This document shows, piece after piece, positions 1 through 7,029 of a DNA stretch of 11,955 bases; position 1 is the first letter of the stretch, and the number at the start of each line of letters is the position of its first letter. Both the position numbers and the translations under genes were made by a program. Origin of the DNA: CAYUYM01 sp964449305 (GTDB lineage Bacteria > Bacteroidota > Ignavibacteria > SZUA-365 > CAYQST01); NCBI GenBank assembly GCA_964449305.1, contig CAYUYM010000112.1, forward strand, positions 1 to 11,955, read 5' to 3'. The notes beneath the pieces were generated by a model. The model ran no database searches. It was not told the DNA's origin and saw only the letters and a program-made list of their open reading frames with translations.

Positions 1-2
1 TC

Positions 3-266
3 CGCATCTGCCGACTGCCTGAGGGCGACATCCGCTCCCAGTGCATCAGGATCGGCCTCATGGAGGGAGCCATCCTCGCCTGCCTCGAACGCCTGCCCGG
101 AGGCACCATCATCGTCCAGCATTTGCGCCAGGAGGTGGCCCTCTCGGCCGACCTCGCGGCATCGATCGTGGTGGAGGCGTGCGGCGGTGGTGGCACCTGC
201 GACCGCAACCAGTCTGGCGGCAATGGGAATGGCCATGGCCATCGGCGGAACCGCTGGGGCTGGTGA
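3..266 (+). CDS. feoA: FeoA-domain protein, 5'-truncated by window edge
   Basis: Partial gene: the frame is open from base 3 and ends at the stop at 264-266, leaving 87 visible residues. FeoA proteins are small SH3-like cytosolic partners of the FeoB ferrous-iron permease. The family signature is visible: an IGLMEGA segment (the usual 'lGl.pGa' turn), then LERLPGGTIIV (the 'p.GGp..v' strand), then EVALSADLAASIVV (the 'iALs..lA..I.V' end). After the domain there is an unusual tail of about 27 residues rich in Gly, with two Cys (CGGGGTC), Asn-Gly repeats and HGHRR. This tail could bind metal or simply be a flexible extension. The start codon lies outside the window. feoB follows after a 109-base gap, the usual feoAB order. 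The FeoA assignment is fairly secure from motifs; the tail function is unknown. Confidence 0.8.
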   Translation, partial: RICRLPEGDIRSQCIRIGLMEGAILACLERLPGGTIIVQHLRQEVALSADLAASIVVEACGGGGTCDRNQSGGNGNGHGHRRNRWGW

Positions 267-375
267 GCGTGGCAGCGGTTCCCATCTCTGCCGTCGCACC
301 TGCTGTCTGCGACACTCTGACAGCGTTCCGTGATTCACTTCATGCCCTCAACGCGGGGCTTTTCAAAGACATTCC

Positions 376-2379
376 ATGACCGATCATCATCCCCATAAAC
401 ATGTCCTCGGAAACGCGTCCGACGTCCCGGTGCTGGCACTGGCCGGCAATCCCAACGTCGGCAAATCCGTCATCTTCAACTACCTCTCCGGCATGTATGT
501 GGAGGTCTCGAACTTTCCCGGCACCACCATCGAGATCTCCAAGGCCACGTACCGTGACTACGAGCTCTGCGACACACCAGGCATCTATGGCGTCTCCAGC
601 TTCAATGACGAGGAGACCACGGCGCGGGACATCCTGCTCGATGCCGACGTGGTGCTCAACGTGGTGGATGCCGTCCACCTGGAACGCGATCTGTTTCTCA
701 CACGACAGCTCATTGACATGGGGAAGCGCCTGTGTGTGGTGGTGAACATGATGGATGAGGCGAAGCGCCGTGCCATCGCGATCGACATTCCGAAGCTCTC
801 GTCCATGCTCGGCGTGCCGGTGATCGGTGTCACAGCCGTCCGCAGGCACAGCCTCGACGCGATCCATGAGCTCATCGACCAGGCGCGCGAAGGCGTGATG
901 GACGACGGGCTCCATGAGCGCCTGCATGCGATGCTCGGCTTCACGGGGTCGCAGGCCGAGGCGCTCCTCGCCCTCGAGGGGGATGGCGTGCTGCGCACGC
1001 GGCATGGCGTGCCAGAGAGCGTCCCCTCCGACCGGGATGCGATCTACATCGCCCGCCGGAACACCGTGAACAGCATTCTTGAACGGGTGCAGAGTGATGC
1101 CCAGGTCCGGACGCGGTTTGCCCAGGCCCTCGGGCGGGCGGCGGTCAGTCCCATCCTCGGCTTCCCGCTCTTCGTGGTCATCCTCTACCTTGTCTACCAG
1201 TTTGTTGGCGTGTTCGTGGCGCAGGATGTGGTGGACATCACGGAGAATGCCATCGGGCATGCCATCGTGGAGCATCAGATGAAGGCCCTCATCGCGCGCT
1301 CTGCCGCCACGCGCATCGATCTCGTCAAGGAGGACGGAGAGGGGCGGGAGGTTGTGTTCGAAACGCATCGTTTTCCTGACGGCACCGCGGCGAGGCATGA
1401 GGAATGGTCCCATGCCCTGACCCAGGCATCGTTGAATGATGCGGATGTGCGTTTCACCTACACGAGCCCATGGATCACTATGCTTTTCGGGGAGTTCGGT
1501 GCGGTGTCCATGACGCTCATCTACCTCGTATTCCTTCTGCTGCCTCTGGTGCTCGGCTTCTACTTCGCCCTCTCGATCCTCGAGGACAGCGGCTATCTGC
1601 CGCGTCTTGCTGCGCTGGTGGACCGGGCGCTGCGCACGGTGGGGCTGAACGGGCGCGCCGTGATCCCCCTCATCCTCGGCTTTGGCTGCGTCACCATGGC
1701 GACCATCACCACGCGGCTTCTGGGCACGCAGCGGGAGAAGACGATCGCGACCGCCATCCTCCAGCTCGCGATCCCGTGTTCCGCCCAGTTGGGCGTGATC
1801 GGTGCACTGCTCGCCGGGGCCGGCATGGAGGCGGTGCTCGCCTACACCGCCATCATCCTCGTTTTCCTGGTCGCCGTCGGCACCATCCTCAACAAATCGC
1901 TTCCCGGCGAAACATCATCCCTGCTGCTGAATCTGCCGCCCATGCGTCTTCCACGGCTGACGAACGTGCTGATCAAGACCGGCTACCGTTCCTGGTTCTT
2001 CCTCAAGGAGGCCACACCATGGTTCTTCATCGGTGCGGCGGTGATCAGTGTGCTTCAGGTGTCCGGATGGCTGGAGGGGATACAGGAGACGCTGCAGCCG
2101 CTCGTGGTGTCGTGGCTGAAGCTGCCGCCCGAGGCGGCGACCGCCTTCGTCATGGGTCTCGTGCGTCGCGATTTCGGTGCCGCGGGGCTCTACGCACTTA
2201 CGCTCACCCCATTCCAGACCGTGGCTGCGCTCGTGACCATGACGCTTTTCGTGCCCTGTGTCGCCTCGCTCATGATCATGTTCAAGGAGCGCGGGATGCG
2301 GCAGGGGATGATCATCTGGATCGGGAGTCTGCTCCTCGCCTTCCTTGTGGGCGGCCTTGCCGCGCAGGTGCTTGTATGA
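376..2379 (+). CDS. feoB: FeoB, ferrous iron transport GTPase/permease (variant subtype)
   Basis: A 667-residue inner-membrane protein that takes up Fe(II), with an N-terminal G-protein domain. G1 is GNPNVGKS (24-31), the G2 threonines are at 50-51, G3 is DTPG (66-69) and G4 is NMMD (124-127). A helical linker follows to about residue 255, then the membrane domain begins near 259. Between the first membrane segment and the next (about 283-363) lies a soluble charged stretch. The membrane core reads EDSGYLPR, then GFGCVTMATITTR with Cys438, IPCSAQLG with Cys468, and FVPC with Cys628. Classic FeoB has 'CNVPAIMATR' and 'CSARLP' at the first two sites, so this belongs to the divergent 'GCVTMATxTTR / PCSAQLG' group. 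The N-terminus is His-rich (positions 4-9). There is no clear Shine-Dalgarno sequence before the ATG at 376, but the GTPase motif follows at a normal distance. FeoA lies upstream, supporting the role. No FeoC is visible. Confidence 0.95.
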   Translation: MTDHHPHKHVLGNASDVPVLALAGNPNVGKSVIFNYLSGMYVEVSNFPGTTIEISKATYRDYELCDTPGIYGVSSFNDEETTARDILLDADVVLNVVDAVHLERDLFLTRQLIDMGKRLCVVVNMMDEAKRRAIAIDIPKLSSMLGVPVIGVTAVRRHSLDAIHELIDQAREGVMDDGLHERLHAMLGFTGSQAEALLALEGDGVLRTRHGVPESVPSDRDAIYIARRNTVNSILERVQSDAQVRTRFAQALGRAAVSPILGFPLFVVILYLVYQFVGVFVAQDVVDITENAIGHAIVEHQMKALIARSAATRIDLVKEDGEGREVVFETHRFPDGTAARHEEWSHALTQASLNDADVRFTYTSPWITMLFGEFGAVSMTLIYLVFLLLPLVLGFYFALSILEDSGYLPRLAALVDRALRTVGLNGRAVIPLILGFGCVTMATITTRLLGTQREKTIATAILQLAIPCSAQLGVIGALLAGAGMEAVLAYTAIILVFLVAVGTILNKSLPGETSSLLLNLPPMRLPRLTNVLIKTGYRSWFFLKEATPWFFIGAAVISVLQVSGWLEGIQETLQPLVVSWLKLPPEAATAFVMGLVRRDFGAAGLYALTLTPFQTVAALVTMTLFVPCVASLMIMFKERGMRQGMIIWIGSLLLAFLVGGLAAQVLV

Positions 2380-2556
2380 CGTGCGCGGCGGTGTGCAGCG
2401 TCGATTGTCGCCATGAGGCAAGAACCCCGGACTCGTCCACAGCCCGACGACGCTGCCAGTGTCGGTGCTGGTGACATCCTGATTTTCGCGATCTTTCGGA
2501 GTCATCCGCCGGGTGCATCGTCGATGCCGTTCCTCCTCACCATCCTCCTTTCTGTC

Positions 2557-3084
2557 ATGCGCACCTTCATTCCATTCCTTGCCCTGCTTGTCTCCCTCTG
2601 CACTGTCGCGGCACAGGCGCCGTCGTCGGCACCACGAGTGGATCCGATCTCCTATCTGCAGAAGCTGTACATCAACAAGATCTTTTCCATGGAGAACAAT
2701 CCTCTGCCGGTCGGCATGCGCCGGATGTTTGTGGACACGATCCGTGTGGACGGCATCGTGAAGGGATTCACCACCATCGATGTGGAGGGCCGCCGAAACG
2801 GGTGGCGTGTATGGATGGACTTCGATGCCGACCGATGGAACGACTGCCGACTGACGGCGGTGCGCATGCGGCAGACACCCGCGACAGACGCACGCAAGGT
2901 GGTGACGGCGCTCTGGTCGGCGGTGGAGAAGCGCATGGTGGACCAGGTGGGAAAGGGGAGGAAGGTGGACACCAACACCATGAACTGGGATTGGATCCCG
3001 CGATTCATGTATCGCCTCACCATCAGGCTGGAACCGAAGGGGAAATCGGGCGAGGTGGTGATTGAGTTGCGGTATGTGGGGTGA
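2557..3084 (+). CDS. Hypothetical exported protein, 175 residues
   Basis: I do not recognise this family. The ATG at 2557 gives a signal peptide: a short Arg-containing start, a hydrophobic run FIPFLALLVSLCTVAA, and likely cleavage around AAQA near residue 20. An in-frame ATG at 2524 adds 11 mostly hydrophobic residues and is equally possible; neither has a clear Shine-Dalgarno sequence. The frame is open back to 2413, but the extra residues are charged and unstructured and would bury the signal. The mature part is about 155 residues of mixed alpha/beta character with aromatic strands (WRVWMDF, NWDWIPRFMYRLTIRL) and ends in a strand, VVIELRYVG. It has no Cys motif after the signal, no haem motif and no membrane segment. 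It sits between feoB and the respiratory operon, on the same strand as both. A periplasmic role is inferred from the signal peptide only. Confidence 0.7.
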   Translation: MRTFIPFLALLVSLCTVAAQAPSSAPRVDPISYLQKLYINKIFSMENNPLPVGMRRMFVDTIRVDGIVKGFTTIDVEGRRNGWRVWMDFDADRWNDCRLTAVRMRQTPATDARKVVTALWSAVEKRMVDQVGKGRKVDTNTMNWDWIPRFMYRLTIRLEPKGKSGEVVIELRYVG

Positions 3085-3146
3085 GGGGAAAGCGGAGGTG
3101 GCAGGCGGAACATGGGCCGCCGGGGAGGTGGACATGACGGCGTGAA

Positions 3147-3165
3147 GAGACATTCGTTGTGTCTC
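3147..3165 (+). other. Small inverted repeat, GAGACA/TGTCTC
   Basis: GAGACA (3147-3152) pairs with TGTCTC (3160-3165); a T-G wobble inside extends the stem to 7 bp around a loop of 5. It begins 63 bases after the stop of the exported-protein gene and ends 17 bases before the -35 box of the actA promoter. No T run follows, so it is a poor intrinsic terminator. It could be a weak 3' end structure, an upstream regulator site, or chance. Confidence 0.25.
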
Positions 3166-3181
3166 GAGGTCATGGCTCCTG

Positions 3182-3210
3182 TTGCCAATATTGGCTTGAT
3201 CTGCTATATT
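3182..3210 (+). promoter_or_regulatory. Predicted sigma70-type promoter for the act operon
   Basis: TTGCCA (3182-3187, five of six to TTGACA) is followed by exactly 17 bp and then TATATT (3205-3210, five of six to TATAAT). It lies in the most AT-rich part of the window, in the gap before the first respiratory gene and on the right strand. Transcription would start near 3217, giving a leader of about 190 bases. Family knowledge supports sigma70 spacing; activity is inferred. If the host uses Bacteroidota-type promoters, this reading would weaken. Confidence 0.55.
3184..3195. promoter_or_regulatory. Perfect 12-bp palindrome overlapping the -35 box; candidate operator
   Basis: GCCAATATTGGC is identical to its own reverse complement. 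It covers the last four bases of the -35 hexamer and the first eight of the spacer. A dimeric regulator bound here would compete with RNA polymerase, so repression is the simplest reading. The symmetry does not extend beyond 12 bp. Which regulator might bind is not visible; it does not match the standard FNR half-sites (TTGAT..ATCAA). Confidence 0.4.
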
Positions 3211-3223
3211 CATGCCATCCACG

Positions 3224-3266
3224 TTCACCGGTCTGCGTTGCAGGCCATTTTCGTTTTCACCAGTCT
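3224..3266 (+). repeat. Pair of 11-bp near-identical direct repeats in the act leader
   Basis: TTCACCGGTCT (3224-3234) and TTCACCAGTCT (3256-3266) match at 10 of 11 bases. Their starts are 32 bp apart, close to three turns of B-DNA, so they face the same side of the helix. They lie just downstream of the predicted transcription start. This could be a paired protein-binding site or chance. Confidence 0.3.
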
Positions 3267-3408
3267 CACATTGATTGCCCGGAAATAGGACATACAACAT
3301 CCCAAAGTGATTTCGTGCCGCACATCAGAACATCCCGCGCGTCGCTGCGTGTGAGGTGACGGCACGCTGTGACGGAAACGATTCTTGTTCCACCCTCCAA
3401 TCACCCCC

Positions 3409-4041
3409 ATGGAACCATCCAACAACGTCTTCACACGGACATTCGACCGGCGCTTCAAGATCGTCGTTCCGATCCTCCTGCTGGCTGTGGGCGGCTTTGT
3501 CGCGGTGACGATCTTCCTGATGCATCCCAACCAGACGGATGTCGGGTATGCCCCGCGTCAACCCATCGCCTTCTCGCACAAGCTTCATGCCGGCGACATG
3601 GAGATCCCGTGCCAGTACTGCCACAGCAACGTGGGGATCGCGGCACACTCGAATGTGCCCACCACGGCGGTGTGCATGAACTGCCATTCGGTGGTACGCA
3701 GCGCCAAGGGATCCACCACCCCCAGCCCGGAGATCGCGAAAATCGTGGCGGCATGGGACGCGAAGCAACCCATCCGCTGGATGCGTGTGCACAAGCTGCC
3801 CGACTACGTGTACTTCAACCACTCCCGGCACATCACCGTCGGAGTGGACTGCGTCACCTGCCATGGCGATGTGGCATCGATGGCGGTGATCCGGCAGTCG
3901 AAACCACTATCGATGGGCTGGTGCCTGGACTGCCACCGCAACCCCGCTCCGGAGATCGCGGTCAAAGTCTCCGACCTCCAGAAGGCGTTCGCCTCCGGCG
4001 CGCGCATTGCCCCCGACAACTGCTCAACCTGCCACAGGTAG
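3409..4041 (+). CDS. actA: ActA, pentahaem cytochrome c subunit of alternative complex III
   Basis: ActA is the periplasmic multihaem subunit of ACIII, which takes electrons from quinol oxidation and passes them towards cytochrome c or the oxidase. From the ATG at 3409 the protein has 210 residues. One N-terminal membrane anchor (about 17-38: IVVPILLLAVGGFVAVTIFL) precedes five CXXCH haem sites: CQYCH 68-72, CMNCH 89-93, CVTCH 148-152, CLDCH 172-176 and CSTCH 205-209. Many extra His residues (for example FSHKLH and FNHSRH) are typical distal ligands. The last haem site is one residue before the stop, so the coding frame is full length rather than cut. A TTG at 3385 in the same frame would add eight residues; I prefer the ATG because the anchor follows normally, though neither has a strong ribosome site. 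It is the first gene of the act operon; actB starts three bases after the stop. Confidence 0.93.
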   Translation: MEPSNNVFTRTFDRRFKIVVPILLLAVGGFVAVTIFLMHPNQTDVGYAPRQPIAFSHKLHAGDMEIPCQYCHSNVGIAAHSNVPTTAVCMNCHSVVRSAKGSTTPSPEIAKIVAAWDAKQPIRWMRVHKLPDYVYFNHSRHITVGVDCVTCHGDVASMAVIRQSKPLSMGWCLDCHRNPAPEIAVKVSDLQKAFASGARIAPDNCSTCHR

Positions 4042-4044
4042 CAT

Positions 4045-7029
4045 ATGACACACAAGGATCCACACACCACGGATGACGCGGGCCGCCTTTGGCGCAGCAT
4101 CGACGAGCTGGAGCAGCGCCCCGGCTTTCTGACCCGGGTCGACAACGAATTCGCAACACCCATCGGTGACGAGGGGGGGATCACCCGGCGCACCTTCCTG
4201 ACGCTGTCCGCCGCGGTGGCCGGGGCGGTCGCCCTCGCCGGATGCTCGCGCCCGGAGAAGCGCATCGTGCCGCTCTCCATCGCGCCGGAGAACCACGTGG
4301 ATGGTGTCGCGGAATACTACGCCACCTCCCTCCCCATGGGCGGACTCGCCCAGGGCGTGCTTGTCCGCAGCCATGAGGGGCGGCCCGTCAAGCTCGAAGG
4401 CAATCCGAAGCACCCGCTCAGCGGCGGCGCCACCGACAAGTGGGCACAGGCCTCCGTCTATGCGCTCTACGACCCCGACCGCCTGCAGAGCCCGATGATC
4501 GACGGCGCAGCGGCCGACTGGAAGCGGGTCGATGAACTGATGGTGGCCTCGCTCAGGGAGGCGAAGCTCACCGGCAGGGCAGTCCGCATCCTGATGGAGT
4601 CACATTGCTCCCCGTCGCTCGCCTCCGTGCTCACGGCCTTCACCGGGAGCTTCGGTGATGCGCGCGTCGTCACCTATCAGGCGTTCGGCCCCGCGCTCAA
4701 GGCCTCGGCCGCGCGCAGAACGCAGGGCGCTCCGGTGCTCCCCACAGTGCATTTCGACAAGGCCGAGGTGCTTGTCGCGATCGAGGACGACTTTCTGTCC
4801 ATCGTGCCCCATGCGGCGACCATGATCCGGAATTTCACCGCGGCACGCCATGTGGAAAAGCCCGGAGACCGGATGCTGAGGACTTACGCCATCGAGAGCA
4901 CGATGACGCTGACGGGTGCGAACAGCGATGTGCGGATTCGCGTGGCGCCCTCCGAACTGGCGAAGTACCTCGTGGGTCTGATCCGGGGCGTGGCCGCATC
5001 GCGTGGGCGTGACGCAGGCGCCGTGGCGGGGCTGCCCTCCGCCGACCTGCCTGCGACAGCCACCGGCCGTGCGCTCCTTGAGGATCTCTGGAAGCGGAAG
5101 GCCGTGGTCACCGCCGGCAACCACCTTCCCGAGGGCATCCATGCGCTTGTCGCAATGCTCAACTCCATCCTCGCCGCAGAGGACTCGGGGGCCCTCACGT
5201 ACCATCAGCCGCACCATCCTGTTTCGGGCGACACGGCAGAGCTGGTGGCCCTGCACGACGAGCTGAATGCGGGACGCGTACACACGCTCATCATCGTCGG
5301 TTCCAACCCCGTGTATGCGGCCCCCGCGGGCATCGACATGGGGAAGGCGATCTCGGCCGCGACGCGGAGTTTCGCCCTGGTGGATGCGTTCAACGAGACC
5401 GCCGCAGGGTGCCACGTTGTCGGCAACGAGGCCTCGTACCTCGAGAGTTGGGGTGATGTGGAGCCGGCAGACGGGATGTATGGCGTGATCCAGCCGCTCA
5501 TCCAGCCGCTCTACGGCGGCCGCTCGTTCGGTGATCTGCTCTTCACCTGGATGTCGCAGATGGATGGCGCCCCGGCGCCTTCATGGTATGACCATGTCCG
5601 GAACACCTGGAAGTCGCTGCATGCGTCGTCGGGATCGCCGCTGGACTTCGACGCCTTCTGGGAGGGCGTGCTGGTGCAGGGATGCCTCGAGACCGGTCAC
5701 GCCGCACCCGTCACCGCACCGGTCAACGCCGCCGCGGTCGCGGACCTGGTCCGTTCCATGCCCAAGCCTGACGGCGGTGCATTCGACCTGGTCCTTCTGC
5801 CCTCGCCGCAGGTGTATGACGGGCGTTTCGCCAACCAGGGCTGGCTGCAGGAGCTTCCTGATCCCATCACGAAACTCGTGTGGGACAATGCCGCGCTTGT
5901 GAGCGTCAGAACCGCGGCCTCGCTCGGCGTCGAGACGGGGGATCTTGTCGACATCCGCGCCAATGGCGCCACCGTGCGCATCCCCGCGCTCATCCAGCCC
6001 GGGCTGGCCGAGGGGGTGATCGTGACCACGCTCGGTTACGGGCGCACGCAGTGCGGTGCCGTCGGCACGGGCGTGGGCGCCAACGCCTGGCCGCTGTGCT
6101 CCCCGGCGGGGGCATCGTATGTGACACGCTGCGACGCCATGAAGGCGGGCGGACGCGTGCGGCTGGCCATAACGCAGGATCACTGGAGCATGGAGAACCG
6201 CCCGCTCGCCATGGAGGGCACGCTCAAGGAGTTCAACCACGATCCGGCGTTCATCCGCCACAAGGTGCACGTGCCTGAGCTCGAATCCATCTTCACCGAG
6301 CACGATTACACCGGGCACCACTGGGGCATGAGCATCGACCTCAACAAGTGCGTCGGCTGCAATGCCTGCACCATCGCCTGCCAGGCCGAGAACAACATCG
6401 CCACGGTGGGGAAAGAGCAGGTGCTGGCCGGCCGCGAGATGCACTGGATCCGGCTCGACCGCTACTATCAGGGCGACATCGAGGATCCCGAGGTCACCTT
6501 CCAGCCAGTCCTGTGCCAGCACTGCAAGAACGCCCCCTGCGAGAACGTGTGCCCGGTGGCTGCAACCACGCACAGCCCCGAGGGACTCAACGAGATGACC
6601 TACAACCGGTGCGTGGGCACCCGCTACTGCTCGAACAACTGTCCGTACAAGGTGCGCCGGTTCAACTTCCTGAACTACAACGAACACGTCAACCAATCTC
6701 AGGCACTGGGCAAGAACCCCGACGTCACGGTGCGCGCCCGCGGCGTGATGGAGAAGTGCACATTCTGCGTGCAGCGCATCACCGAGGGGAAGAACCGCGC
6801 CAGGCAGGACGGGCGCGACCGCGTACTCGACGGCGAGGTCGTCACCGCATGCATGCAGGTGTGTCCATCAAAGGCGATCGTGTTCGGCGACATGAACGAC
6901 GCGGCATCCCAGGTCCGCGCCGGCATCGTTTCACCCCGCCGTTACAGACTGCTGGAGGAACTGAATGTGAAGCCCTCGATCAACTATCTCGTGAAGCTTC
7001 GTGACGTGTCGGATGGAGGTGCCATATGA
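4045..7029 (+). CDS. actB: ActB, molybdopterin-like/iron-sulphur subunit of alternative complex III
   Basis: A 994-residue fusion of a molybdopterin-oxidoreductase-like domain (about 75-720) and a ferredoxin-type domain (about 750-960). In ACIII the first domain is known to lack the molybdenum cofactor; the second relays electrons from ActC to the haems. A Tat signal is clear: RRTFL at 48-52, a hydrophobic stretch, then LAGC with Cys67 as a likely lipidation site, so the mature protein would be a membrane-tethered periplasmic subunit. Before it is the family's conserved 'WRSIDELEQRPGF' segment. Iron-sulphur ligands visible: Cys769/772/775/779, 824/827/832/836, 856/862/866, 905/908 and 936/940. 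These 15 cysteines equal three [4Fe-4S] plus one [3Fe-4S], as in the family. The stop overlaps the actC start by four bases (ATGA). A run of seven G (4173-4179) lies just before the Tat motif; the frame is intact. Confidence 0.95.
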   Translation: MTHKDPHTTDDAGRLWRSIDELEQRPGFLTRVDNEFATPIGDEGGITRRTFLTLSAAVAGAVALAGCSRPEKRIVPLSIAPENHVDGVAEYYATSLPMGGLAQGVLVRSHEGRPVKLEGNPKHPLSGGATDKWAQASVYALYDPDRLQSPMIDGAAADWKRVDELMVASLREAKLTGRAVRILMESHCSPSLASVLTAFTGSFGDARVVTYQAFGPALKASAARRTQGAPVLPTVHFDKAEVLVAIEDDFLSIVPHAATMIRNFTAARHVEKPGDRMLRTYAIESTMTLTGANSDVRIRVAPSELAKYLVGLIRGVAASRGRDAGAVAGLPSADLPATATGRALLEDLWKRKAVVTAGNHLPEGIHALVAMLNSILAAEDSGALTYHQPHHPVSGDTAELVALHDELNAGRVHTLIIVGSNPVYAAPAGIDMGKAISAATRSFALVDAFNETAAGCHVVGNEASYLESWGDVEPADGMYGVIQPLIQPLYGGRSFGDLLFTWMSQMDGAPAPSWYDHVRNTWKSLHASSGSPLDFDAFWEGVLVQGCLETGHAAPVTAPVNAAAVADLVRSMPKPDGGAFDLVLLPSPQVYDGRFANQGWLQELPDPITKLVWDNAALVSVRTAASLGVETGDLVDIRANGATVRIPALIQPGLAEGVIVTTLGYGRTQCGAVGTGVGANAWPLCSPAGASYVTRCDAMKAGGRVRLAITQDHWSMENRPLAMEGTLKEFNHDPAFIRHKVHVPELESIFTEHDYTGHHWGMSIDLNKCVGCNACTIACQAENNIATVGKEQVLAGREMHWIRLDRYYQGDIEDPEVTFQPVLCQHCKNAPCENVCPVAATTHSPEGLNEMTYNRCVGTRYCSNNCPYKVRRFNFLNYNEHVNQSQALGKNPDVTVRARGVMEKCTFCVQRITEGKNRARQDGRDRVLDGEVVTACMQVCPSKAIVFGDMNDAASQVRAGIVSPRRYRLLEELNVKPSINYLVKLRDVSDGGAI

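Larger units (their letters stand above)
3085..3408. other. Intergenic region upstream of actA (324 bases)
   Basis: This is the only gap over 300 bases. The left third is G-rich and holds a 5-bp GGCGG/CCGCC inverted repeat (3104-3108 with 3117-3121) and a GAGACA/TGTCTC hairpin; neither is followed by a T tract, so there is no canonical intrinsic terminator. The centre, from about 3180, is noticeably more AT-rich than the genes and carries a promoter and palindrome. The right part would be a leader of about 190 bases before the actA ATG. A second, weaker promoter-like pair, TTGATT (3271-3276) and TACAAC (3293-3298) with a 16-bp spacer, is also there. GTGACGG occurs twice (3356-3362 and 3369-3375). 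I see no convincing coding sequence, tRNA or known riboswitch. Confidence 0.6.

Noticed and set aside
340..1413. Long open frame of 357 codons on the - strand opposite feoB
   Set aside because: Its product is rich in His, Arg, Glu and Asp with no domain, and it mirrors the FeoB GTPase frame. Long antisense frames are common in GC-rich genes.
1470..2474. 334-codon + strand frame inside feoB
   Set aside because: Arg/His/Gly/Ala-rich shadow in another frame of a clear membrane protein gene.
2413..2556. Upstream in-frame extension of the exported protein (start at 2413)
   Set aside because: The added residues are charged and low in structure and would displace the signal peptide; no ribosome site is seen at 2413.
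3271..3298. TTGATT-16 bp-TACAAC as a second actA promoter
   Set aside because: Only four of six matches in each box, clearly weaker than the pair at 3182-3210; not called as a feature.
1915..3300. 461-codon open frame on the - strand spanning the feoB end and the exported-protein gene
   Set aside because: Very biased composition (His, Arg, Glu, Pro), no motif or plausible fold, and it lies opposite two supported genes. Treated as an antisense shadow despite its length.
3159..3359. 66-codon + strand frame in the intergenic region
   Set aside because: Covers the promoter, and its product has no protein-like pattern.
3385..3408. TTG start for actA eight codons upstream of the ATG
   Set aside because: Possible, but only a weak GGAA lies upstream, and the ATG at 3409 already gives a normal anchor and full protein.
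5581..6696. 371-codon open frame on the - strand opposite actB
   Set aside because: The + strand encodes unmistakable ActB iron-sulphur motifs here; the antisense product has no recognisable feature.
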